Shown in pieces: positions 22,801 through 34,800 of a stretch of DNA of 64,000 nt. The stretch is from Chionis minor (Eukaryota; Chordata; Aves; Charadriiformes; Chionididae). A program made the translations under genes and the position numbers. The notes under the pieces were generated by a model. The model was not told the origin of the DNA and made no database searches. It was given only the letters and a program-made list of their open reading frames with translations. The stretch is taken from the NCBI GenBank assembly GCA_013398295.1, contig VZSF01000014.1, forward strand, positions 187,644 through 251,643, given 5' to 3'. Every line of letters begins with the position of its first letter. Position 1 is the stretch's first letter.

Positions 22801-25800
22801 AAGTTTTATTTAACTGTTTACTAAAGATGCTACGTTCTCTGTGTCTTGGACAGTTTTAGGAGTAACAGCAACAGCGCTAGGTTTAGGCTGAGCTTTTAAT
22901 ATGGTCCTTTCTTTTACCATGCTTCCTAGGCTATAATTAGCAAAGATACACTTGATGAAGAGAAAAATCTGTCCTCTTTCTACCGTACCTGTGTGAAATT
23001 CTTTCCTGGCCCTGTGTTACTTAAGAGTTTAAAGTGACCAAGTGGAGGTGCAGAGCTTATCTTTTGGTGGTGGTTAAACATAAGCATATTTAGGGTGGCC
23101 CTATTTGTATGAAGCATTTTGTCATAGAGTTGTGGCTGTGGGCTCTTGCTCACTCTACTTGATTGTAGAGGAAGAGGCAGCATATAATCTTTATGGACTC
23201 CATCCTGCCTGCTCAAAAAATCCTGTAGGTGGACTCTGCTCTTATTTCACAGTGCTGCTATGTAGAGACCCTTATTCCTGGCACTTCAGTGTAGGCAGCT
23301 GGACAGTACTCCTGTGTGGCACATGCCATCTGCTTGCATCTAGCTTTAGGTTCAGTTTAATGTTTCTAAGTAAGATCTTGAATTTTCTTTGAATGTAAAA
23401 TGTTGGATTGGAAAAATAAGGACATGTAGGCTCTTAAAAGGCTTTGGGTATCTCGGAGCGTTTTTCTGTAGGGGAAAGCAAAGTACTCAGACACTTGCCT
23501 GAAGAATCAGAAAATTCACTTTGAAAGCACTGGTGTTTTTTGGCAACTTTTTTTTAATTACATTTCCCATTTCAGAGAGATCTCTGCTCTTCGTTGCCAA
23601 GTGGAACAGATGCTACAGAAAATCTTGCCTCTGGAAAAATGCCAGGAAGAGTTGGGCTCCTTGAAAGCAGAGTTGGAAGAGAAAAAGGTGTGCTTGTAAG
23701 GCTTAAATAACTTGCACTTCTTCTGTTGAAGGAAATATATATATATATTTTTAATGCTCATCTTAATGAAGCAGGCTTTAATGAGCTCAGGTGTTATTTC
23801 CAGCTCATTGGGACAGGCAGCTCTGGTTTTAGGTGAAATTAATTAAATGGCAGCAGGTTTCAGATAGGCAAAAAGTTCAAACTTTTGTAGTTCCTATGAT
23901 TTTTGAACACATTCTTCGGGTTTTCTTTCCTTATTTAGAAAGGAAGGAGATACATTCAAATTCCTTTGGTTTTCTGCTCAGATCTTATTAGATTACTAAA
24001 CTCTCTATAACTTGTACTAAAAAGGTGCAAAGAGGGTCTGTGCAGAATAGGATTTTGCTTCTGTTACCATTTTGAACATCAGTTTTTACATTATTAGCTA
24101 CCTGAGTTTATTCCTGATTTCTCCCCTTAGCTGAGATTTAATCTACAGAGGAAAAGCTTTTGACTGTTCAAATCACCTTAATATATGTATTTTTTTGACA
24201 TTAATTATTATTTCTGCAAAAAATACCCCACCCTTTTTCTTGTAGTTTTTTTCATAATGGTACAAGGTGGGATATTAACATTTGTCTTGTCACTGTACCT
24301 ACTTTTTCTTCTATGTTAGAACTGTTTTTTTAAATCCTCTTCCATCAGCAAGCATTAGTAGCTGATGTCCTGATGACACTTGTTCAGAAAAAAGCAGGAT
24401 TATGTGTATGATGTATAATAGTTGTGCCGTTGACTTCAACTTTGAGTTCCTTTCTGGGTAAGTGTTGGAGGCACATACTCAAAAGGTTGATGGCTATAGA
24501 TTGGTAGGTTTATTTGTTTGATGTATCTTTTGCCCTTAAAGAAGAAGAATAACCTGACTTTTCAACTTGCTTGTTTTCTCGTTGAATATACTTTTTTGGC
24601 TCCGCACTGTTTTCATTAGAATAGGTAAAGTGTCTGCCATCTTTTTTTTTTTTTTTTACCTCAGTAAGGGCATATTTTAACTGTGCTTTACTTCTCCACA
24701 GAGTTCTCTCAAGATTTATCGGGAGAGTCAACTGGAATATGTTAAAATTAAAGAAGAAATAGTGAACAGTGATGCTGTGTGAGTGATGCTTCTTTTTTTT
24801 TTTCACAACCTTTATTCCTCTCCCTTACCTCTTCCAGAATTTGGTCTTGTACCTTACCTAGTTATGCTTTGCATTTTGCTAAAATTTTTATGCTTATGGG
24901 TTCAACAGGAAGTTAATGGAAGAATAGTTTTAAATTTTGTAGCAAACACTCTGAAAGGTAGTATGAGTTTATTTATTACCCTGTCTTGAAGTGGCTTTTG
25001 GTGGTTGTTTAGCGAAGGTTTTTAAGAACAGGAGAAGATTGTAGAAGAAGCTATAGTTTCTTCAGTTTTAAGTAGTTCTTAGTCTTGGCTTTTTGTTACT
25101 GCTGTCTGTTTCCATTGTGCTGGTAAATCTCTGCGGCCAATATATAAATGATGTTGCCAAAGTGATCTGCACTTAAAATCAGTCCTTAAAATAATGATTT
25201 TAAAGAAGCAGCTCAGCAGGCCCTAACTCTCCACTATGTTTGGAAATGAGCGTGAGGGATTTGGCACCAAAAATGCAGCAGCCAATTTTGTGTCGTAGTA
25301 CAGAATATTGTGAAGCTGTACCTGAATAATTGCCAAAGTTTGTTCTTCCAGTAACCAGTCACTCAAAGGCTTCCTTGCCTGGAGCATATGTGTGTGTTGC
25401 TGTGTCTCACAGCTCTTGATGGACTGTCTAATGAATTTGTCTCATTGCTTTTTAACGCTGTTATACTTCTAGCCTCACAGTCACTTTTATCGGGAACTGT
25501 GGCTTCTCAGTATTGTATGGAAAGGTACTTACACTGTCAAAAGAGAACCAGCTAATGCACAATGGGGTGTTGTGAGTTTGTAGTTGTGATTATTTTTCTC
25601 CATGTGCATCACTTTGCACTTACCAATGCCAATGACTGTTCTCTAGTCACTTGGAATTCTAAGAACCTTCTGCTGTTTTTTGTGGTCAGCTTTTATTTCT
25701 CATGTGTTCCAGCACACATCCCAGTGGGACTCCCACTGGTGACTCCTTCCTTCCTTTCATCCATGTAAACTGGCTGTCATTTTTTAACTTTGTTGTTCCT

Positions 25801-28800
25801 AAGCTATTTTGGTGTTACTGGCAGGTCAAGGGAGGTGATCATTTCCCTCTACTCTGCCCTGGTGAGGCCACGCCTGGAGTACTGTGTCCAGTTCTGGGCT
25901 CTCCTGTACAAGAGAGATATGGGCATACTGGAGAGAGTCCAATGAAGGGCCATGGAGATGATAAGGGACAGAAGCATCTCTCAGATGATACATTCTAGTA
26001 TCTTTACATGGCTTGTGAAATGTATGGTACTCACAAGTGCAGCAGCAAGTCATTATCATCTAAAAGATTGTACTGTTGTCACTTGCTGTTGTCATGTCTT
26101 CTGCCAGACTGCACCTATTTCACGTATAGGTACTCTGTGTCCTGTGAGCTTAAAGGAATCTTCAACAAATTCTGATCTGAGAGCAGCTACCCCATTGCTA
26201 ACCATATCTTAAGAGGGAACTGACCACCCTAATGTGCTGGCCATATACTATGTCAGTATAGATATATCACTTATCTCCTATCTTTCACTCATATCTTCAA
26301 GAAGGAGGAGCCAAGGAAGTACAGGCTGGTCAGCCTCGCCTTGATCCCTGTGAGGGTGATGGAGCAGCTCATCCTGGAATCCATTGCCACACACATGAAG
26401 GACAAGAAACTGCTTAGGAGTAGTCAGCGTGGCTTCACCAAGGGGAAGTCATGCTTGATCAACTTGAAAAACTTCTACCGTGGACTGATATGCCTCATAG
26501 ATGTGTGGAGAGCAGTAGCTAGTGACTACTGGGCCTTCACTAAAGTCTCTGACACTCTCCCATAAGAGCCCCATAGCCCCTCAAGCCGTTGCTGTAGGGT
26601 CTGGCTGAGCAGACTGTGAGGTGGGTTGAAAACTGGCTGAATGGCCAGACCCTGAGGGTGGTGACGAGCGGTGCAAAGTCTAGTTGGAGGCCAGTAACTG
26701 TGTGCCCTGAGGGCAGAGGAGGAGGGCCGCATACTCGGTCCAGTCGTGTTTAACATCTTCATGATGTTTCATGTTCCTCATTAGTAACTTGGATGATGGG
26801 ACAGAGCGTACCCTCAGTGAGTTTGCCGATGATGCAGAAGTGGGAGGAGTGGCTGATATAGGCCAGAGGAGCATGCTGGCAACCAGCACAGCCTTGACAG
26901 ACTGGAGAAATGAAATTCAGCAAGGAGAAGTGTAAAGTCCTGCACCTGGTGAAGAACAACCTCGCACACCAGTATATGCTGAGCGCCACCCCAGCTGGAA
27001 AGCAGCTTGGCAGAAAAGGACCTGGGGGGCCTGGTGGACACCAAGTTGAACATGAGCCAGCGATGTACCTTTGTGGCAAAGAAGCCTAATGGTATCCTGG
27101 TCTGCATCAGGCAAAGTATTGCCAGCACGTGGAGGGAGGTGCTCCTTCCCCTCTGCTCAGCACTGGTGAGACCACACCTGGAGTATTGTGTCCAGTTCTG
27201 GGTTCCCCAGTACAAAAGAGACCATGGACATACTGGAGAGACTCCAGTGAAGGACCACAAAGATGGTTAAGGGACTGGAGCATCCCTCCATTAAGGAAAG
27301 GCTGAGGGAGCTGGGACGGTTCAGCCCAGAGAAGAGAAGGCTCAGGGGTGATATTACCAATGCCTATAAATACCTGAAGGGAGGGTGTAAAGAAGATGGA
27401 GCCAGGCCCTTTTCCATGGTGCCCAGCGACAGGACCAGAAGCAATGGGCACAAACCAAAACACAGGAGGTTTCCTCTGAACATCAGGAAACACTTTTTTT
27501 ACTGTGAGGGTGACTGAGCACCAGCACAGGTTGCCCAGGGAGGTTGTGGTCTCTCCATCCTTGGACATATTCAGAAGACATCCGGACATGGTACCTGAGC
27601 AGGATGGGTTGTGCAAGATGACTTCCAAAGGTCCCTGCCGACCTCAGCCATTCTGTGATGCTATAGCTGTTTGTTTTTTTTTTTTTATACCTTTGATGTT
27701 GAGGCCATTTTAAGCAGTAGGTCACATGAGCTTAGTAGTTTGAGAACTGAGTTTCTTCAGAAGCAGAATTCTAGCGAATTGTTCATAAAATGAAAGTTAA
27801 TTTACAGTTACTGTAAAATAATTTAAGTCAAAAATTATATCTCAAATTCTTTGGTCCAATCTGCCATTCAGAGCCAACGTCAAAGTTAGGTTGCTCAGGA
27901 CCTTGGCTAGTTGAGTTTTGAATATTTACAAGGATGGCAGTTCATCAACTCTGAGCTTATAACAAGCATGGTAACTTGAGACAAATTCGCATGTTCACTG
28001 TGAAGGAGGTTTTAGGGATGAAATCACTCCTACAGACAAGATTTGAAAGAAGTATTCAAAACGTTAGGCTGTTCCAGGAGTCATTCTGTTCAATTAAAGT
28101 AAAATACATTCTCTCTAAGGCAGACACAGTTGTTGTTTGTATTTGTTTTTCAACTTTTGATTATTAAAGGTGCTCAATCATCCTGTTTCTGAGTGGATTT
28201 TGAAATGTATTCCAGTTAATGTCTGAAATGATGATTAAAGCTTGTACATCCAGTAAGGCTTAGGCTGTAAATCTCAATGCATTATACAAGTTTTAATATG
28301 GGGAATGGATGAACTGTGTTATTCTTCATTAAAGTGATCAGTGAGCACTGGTAGCTTGTGTTCGTCAGGACAGAGTCCTCTACTTATCACAATGTTTAAA
28401 AATTGTGGGATATTGGGGTTTAACAGAAGGAAATAATAGAAAACTTCCTCACCCCCTGCCCCCTCCCCCAGTTCTGTGTATGTTTTACATATAAGGTAGG
28501 GGGGGGAATGCTGAAGACAAAATCATTCAGGATATATAATTTTTTTGGTTTTGGTTTGGCTTTAGTAAACACCTGGATATTAATAAAAAAAAAGCTGTGG
28601 GATATAAGTTTTTCTGACAGCTGTTCCTGATTATCTCATTGCTTAGGCCTTACTTATTGTAAGCAAGGCTTAATTGGACCACCACTCCATGGATAAAGAA
28701 CTGTCTGGTCGGTCGCACTCAAAGAGTTGCGGTCAACGGCTCGATGTCCAAGTGGAGACCAGTGATGAGTGGTGTTCCTCAGGGGTCGGTGCTGGGACCT

Positions 28801-31800
28801 GTACTATTCAACATCTTTGTCGGTGACATGGACAGTGGGGTCGAGTGCACCCTCAGCAAGTTTGTCGATGATACCAAGTTGTTTGGTGAAGTAGACACGC
28901 TGGAGGGGAGGGATGCCATCCAGAGGGACCTGGACAGGCTGGAGAGGTGGGCCCAAGCCAACCTTATGCGGTTCAACAAGGGCAAGGTCCTGCATGAGGG
29001 TTGGGGCAATCTTATGTGCAAATACAGGCTCGGCGAGGAATGGCTGGAGAGCAGCCCTGAGGAGAAGGACATAGGTGTGCTGATCGACGAGAAGCTCAAC
29101 ATGAGCCAGCAATGTGTGATCACAGCCCAGAAGGCCAACCGCATCCTGGGCTGCACCAAGAGAAGTGTGGCCAGTAGGTCAAGGGAGGTGATTCTGCCCC
29201 TATACTCCACTCTTGTGAGACCCCACCTGGAGTACTGCATCCAGCTCTGGAGTCCCCAACATAAGAAGGACATGGATCTGCTGGAGCATGTCCAGAGGAG
29301 AGCCATGAGGATGGTCTGAGGGCTGGAGCACCTCTCCTATGAGGAGAGGCTGAAAGAGTTGGGGCTGTTCAGCCTGGAGAAGAGAAGGCTCCGGGGAGAT
29401 CTTATTGCGGCCTTCCAGTACCTAAAGGGGACCTACAGGAGAGCAGGGGAAGGACTTTTCACTAGGGCATGTAGTGATAGGACAAGGGGGAATGGCTTTA
29501 AACTGGAAGAGGGCAGGTTTAGATTAAACATTAGGAAGAAATTTTTTACTTTGAGGGTGGTAAGGCACTGGAACAGGTTGCCCAGAGAGGTTGTTGAGGC
29601 CCCATCCCTGGAGGTGTTTAAGGCCAGGCTGGATGTGGCCTTGGGCAACCTGGTCTAGTGGGAGGTGTCCCTGCCTATGGCAGGGGGGTGGAAGCTCAAT
29701 GATCTGCAAGGTCCCTTCCGCCCTAAACCATTATATGATTCTATGATTAATTGTTTTTAAGGAGTAAAACTAACCTGTCTGCATTAGATCATAGAAATGC
29801 AAAAAACAGAAGCCAGTTTTCTCAGGTTGTGTTTGTAACTCTGAGTTGTAGATGAAGGTGTATTTATGTACCTGGATTAGTGGACTGTCTCTACCTCTGT
29901 AACAGATACAGCTCTTTGTGTGAGAACGTCAGCCACTGATTTAAGTTTTCAACTTCAGGGGCACATTAGTCTCACATGTCCTGGGTCTAGGAAGTGTGAT
30001 TTCTCTGAAATGGCTAGGTTTTGGGGTTTCTTCCTGGCTTTTCATGCAACATAATTCTATATAAAAATCTATTAATGTTGTCTTTTTAACAGGAGGAAGA
30101 GACTGGAAACAAAAGTGAAGAAACTTGAAGGTAACTTTCTACGCTGTGTTACTGTGCTGTTGTCCTACTCCATCTCTTCATTCCTTTTTGTCATGGTTTG
30201 GGCTGCGCTCGCCACTGAATACTGAATTTGGATACTTCTCATTCAAAGAAGTAATTGCAGCTTTCTAAGTCTGAGGCCCCAAGGATCAAAGCAGGGCAGC
30301 ACTGTGGTTCTTAGTCTCTGAATTACACTGTTCTTACACTGTACTCCTGCAAAATGTTTTTGGTTGAGTATCTTAGGCATGTTGCATAAATAAAGTTGGA
30401 AGGGAACTTCTGGTCATGAAAACATTGAAGGACAGAGTCTGCCCAGCCTGTCCAGACAGCTCACTGCAGGACTGTCTTCACTGCAGGACTGTGTTCATGG
30501 TGAAAAAGCTTTTCCTTACAGCCAGTTGGAAACCCTCTTGTTTCAACTTATGCCTGATGTCTCTCCTTCTCCCACCATGCACCACTGAGCAGTCTTGTTC
30601 CATCATCTTGATACCTCCTTTTGGGTACAGGAAGGCTGCTGTAGGGTTTATTTTTGTGTTGGTGTTTTGTGTTGTTTGTTGGGTTTTTTCTCCTCAAGCT
30701 AATTAAAGTCCAGTTCAACAAGCCTGTTTTCATAGGGCAGGTGCTCCAGCATTCTAATAATCTTGGCAGGATTCTTGTAGTCATGTTTTGAATCATATTT
30801 AAGTATGTAGTGATCCTACACGTTTTCTGATTTTTAAATATTCTGGCAATTTGGTTTTGTTTGGTTTGGTTTGGTTTGAAGTAGAGATAAAGCACTCCCC
30901 TCGTGGCACTGTGTTTTTCTTGTTTTGCTAGCAGAAGGTAGATATCCATGAAGCATTCTGATGCTTAACTTTCTGTACTGTTAGCTGGAAACGCAAATAT
31001 TTTCATTCATGGCACACTTAACAGCTGGGCTTACCACAGTTTAAAGTACAAGGAACTGAGTGACTTGTATCTTAGTGTTAGAAACCCCCCAAATGAACTC
31101 ATTGAACTCATGAAGTTCAACCAGGCCAAGAGCAAGGTCCTGCGTGTGGGTCAGGACAATCCCACACACAAATACAGGCTAGGCAGAGAATGGATTGAGA
31201 GCAGCTCTGAGGAGAAGGACTTGGGAGTGTTGATGAGAAGCTTAATAGGAGCCAGCAATGCACAGTAGCAGCCCAGAAGGCCAACTGTATCCTGGGTCGC
31301 ATCAAAAGAAGCCTGGCCAGCAGGTTGAGGGAAGTGATTCTCCCTCTCCACTCTGGTAAGACCCTGTCTGGAGTACTGCATCTAGCTTTGGAGTCCTCAG
31401 TACAAGAAGGGCATGGACCTGTTGGAGCAGGTCCAGAGGAGGGCCGTGAAGATGATCAGAGGGCTGAAGCACGTCTCCTATGAGGACAGGCTGAGAGAGT
31501 TGAGGTTGTTTAGCCTGGCGAGGAGAAGTCTCCGGGGAGATCTTACAGCAGCCTTCCAGTATCTGAAGGGGGCCCACAAGAAAGCTGGAGAGGGACTTTA
31601 TACAAGGACACATAGTGATAGGATGAGGGGTAGTGGCTTCAAACTGGAAGACAGTAGATTTAGATTAGATCTCAGGGAGAAATTTTTCACTCTGAAGGTG
31701 GTGAGACGCTGGCACAGGTTGCCCAGGGAAGCTGTGGATGCCCCATCCCTGGAAGTGTTCAAGGCCAGGTTGGATGGGGCTTTGAGCAACCTAGTCTAAT

Positions 31801-34800
31801 GGGAGGTGTCCCTACCCATGGCAGGAGGATTGGAACTAGATGATCTTTCAGGTTCCCTTCCAACCTAAACCATTTCATGATTCTATAAATCCTACTGTAA
31901 AATACAGGTACAGGGTGTTTATTTTGATGAGCATTTTGGAATTCCATTACGTGGCAGCAGGGTTTTTTTGCCATTTCATGCCAACATTTCTGCCTTTTTG
32001 TCCCTGAAAAATCTAATTCTGGTAGAGGTAGAACAAAAAACTGAGATAGTTTGTATTAGGTCCAATTTGTGTTCCTAGTTTATCCGTTTTGGTTTTTTCT
32101 GTGTTCACTAAATATCCCAGACCCTGAATTTTAGCCTGGTTTCTTTTGTCAATCTGAAATTTTCCAATGATTGTCTTTTGTTAACCTACCAGCTGAGCTG
32201 CCTTTTTACTGCTCACTCTTTTGATATGTTCTCTTCTGTGACCTGATGTGATCAGCAGGGAAGTTCTACCTGTCTTTTCTGTGCTGTCTGTGTATAAGTC
32301 ACCAAGCTGATCTCTCAGGAGTTCTCTCAAGTATCTCTTTTGCTTGAGAATTTCCCTAGGAACCTCACACTCAATCCTCACTCACCTGCCATGTGGTCTT
32401 TATTCCCACTGTTCTTCAGGTACTCTTCTCTGTTTATTAGTCTTGAGCACTATCTGCATCTTTCTAATGCAGTTGGCTATGCTGCTTTCATCTTTGAACC
32501 GGAATTTTATTCCCTTTTTTACTTGTTAAATGTATTGTTCTACAGTAGTGTCATTACAATATGACAATTACAACATTACAATTATGACAATTACAACATT
32601 ACAATACATATGACACTGTTCATTCTTAAATGTAAATGAGAAAAGTAATAAATGTATTTCAGTAGTTCAGAACAGTGATTACGCAGTGGAAGAGGACATA
32701 TTTTTGTGTGCATAACTTGTTGTCTTAATGAGCCAAAATATAACTTCAGTAGATTTGTGTTTCACCCTATTTACTTTTTTTTTTTATTTTCTGGTAATTT
32801 GATGTATGAACTGGTGACCAATACTAATTAAATTAGTTGTCCATTATATTATAGTTTCTAACTTGAATTTTGGTTCTCTTTCTTGAAGAAGCTGCAACAA
32901 GGCATACACAGGACTTCAGACAACTGAAAACTGAAAAGAGGAGGCTTGAGAAGGAGCTGAAGAAGGCACAAGTAAGACTTCTCCAGTCTTTTGGATGAAG
33001 CTTCTTTTATTATTTCAGGGGCGGGAGGGGGGCGAAAGGAAGCCACTAGTAAGAGAGATACTGGAATAGTAAATTTACGTTTATTGGGGGTATTGAGTAA
33101 CTAAGCATAGCAATTCATCTTAACAGATAGAAATTTTCCAACTGAAGCATGACCTTTGAAATGTTGATTTGGATTTCACGCTAATTGAGTAGATACTCTA
33201 AAAAGTATGCATGGCATGAAAAATTAATGTTATTTAATTTTAACAGGGAAAACTTGATGGTGTACGTAAAGAGAAGTGCAGAAAAGGTAAGTCTTCACCT
33301 TTGATTGTGTTCAGATTTATGTGTGGTATTGTTCCATTTGAACATTTCCTTTTCCCCCTTCTCCCTTTTTTAATAGTTAAGCATGCGGAGACTCAGAGTT
33401 CAAGTGAAGATCTTACAGCAGATATAGACAAAGGTAAGATTTTTTTGCAGGACTCTTCTCTGCAGAAAGAACCATTATATATTTATTGCAACTCTTCTAG
33501 AGCTGCATTTTTGGAAACAGAGGATACTGACAGAAATACTGTAAGAGCAAATGTGGTTGATACAAATATGTTACACTGATGAAGGACTCATGTAATAGAT
33601 GACTACTTTCAGTTTTTCAGTAAGGAAAATATTTGATTCGTTAAAATGACTAGTGTACTCCATGCATGTATGGTCAATCAATGTGCAGTTACAAACCAGA
33701 ATGAGAAAAATACAAACAATACCATTGTCTTTGAAGAAAAAGGCACAAGATACTAGTGTAATATGCTACAAATTTTATGTGAGGCTCTGTAAATCAAATG
33801 GAAATCCAGGATGAATAGTTGGTTCATATCCTATGGACTTTTTTCCCCTAATGATCTAAAATCTACAAATTATCTGAGTCTAAATATATAATGGAGCAAA
33901 CTCCTAAACTTCCTCTAAAGTACTGAGACGAAACATTAAGCAAATTTATTTTTTGCATTTTTGCAGTCTTTTAAAATACTGGTATCGCTTTTGAATTGTT
34001 TAGAAATTCTGAAGGCAATTTTCAGGCAAAAAAATTTTCCCTGTTCTATTTCTTGCTTTGCAATATTTGTATATAAAGTTTGTTGCCAAAATGAAAATTT
34101 TCTGAACAAGGTAGACCTTGTCAGTTCTTATGTGTTTTGGCATATTTTTACTGCCTTTTGGATTATATTAAATTGGTACCCAATTTCATCTTTTAATTAA
34201 TGGCAAAATGGAAGAATTAAGATCTGAGCTCTAATTTGAACGTAAATAGCAGCAAAGCTTTATTACTAATGAGCAATTGTTAGTGCTGTTAATAACTGTC
34301 ATACAAACTTTGGCAGGTTTTCGTTGTATGTGCTGAGGTTTTTTTAATATGTATCTTCATAACATAGCAGTTTGCTGTGGTCTTTGACTTTGGAATTGTC
34401 ACAAAAACTAATAGTCTCAGTTCCTGATTGTTGGATCTGATGATAGTTTTGGCAGAAGTAGGTGAGATGCTTGTGTATTTTGTTGAATTTTTGGTATGTT
34501 TCTGCCTCTCCACCTGCCCTTCTGGTTCTGGAACTAGGTTGTTTGACACCACCTAGCAATGGTGCTGTTAGGACTCCAGACAATGTCTACTAATGTTGTG
34601 ATAATTAATTCAGACATGTTTAATGTGCTGTTACTCCATGGTAAGACTAAGATGAGTTACCACTGAGTGGGCGTAAACAAAATGATATAAATACTTTCTT
34701 CCTAAAAGATTTCATTCCCTGTTTATGTTCATGTCACCTGCATTGTTTTAGAAAGCTGTTCAATTTCACTAATTGCCAAACCTGCTTTTATGGTTTAGTC

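Larger units (their letters stand above)
24779..30092 (+). other. ICE1: ICE1 intron 6, CR1-rich
   Basis: 5314 bases. It contains a probable old minus-strand CR1 piece near 25590-25780 and three sense CR1 pieces (25822-25992, 26290-27670, 28690-29750), listed separately. The segments 24779-25580, 25993-26289 and 27671-28689 show no recognised feature beyond AT-rich runs. Confidence 0.8.
30131..32888 (+). other. ICE1: ICE1 intron 7
   Basis: 2758 bases. It contains one sense CR1 (31095-31890), a GGTTT-type low-complexity run near 30853-30878 and a minisatellite at 32552-32616. The remainder, 30131-31094 and 31891-32551, holds nothing recognised. Confidence 0.8.

Noticed and set aside
24510..24806. 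Lys-rich 98-codon minus frame over exon 6
   Set aside because: The lysines come from reading T-runs on the opposite strand; it overlaps a real ICE1 exon.
26814..27628. Minus-strand frames of 148 and 173 codons
   Set aside because: They are antisense of the sense CR1 element at 26290-27670.
28779..29306. 175-codon minus-strand frame
   Set aside because: It is the antisense of a well-preserved CR1 ORF2 block.
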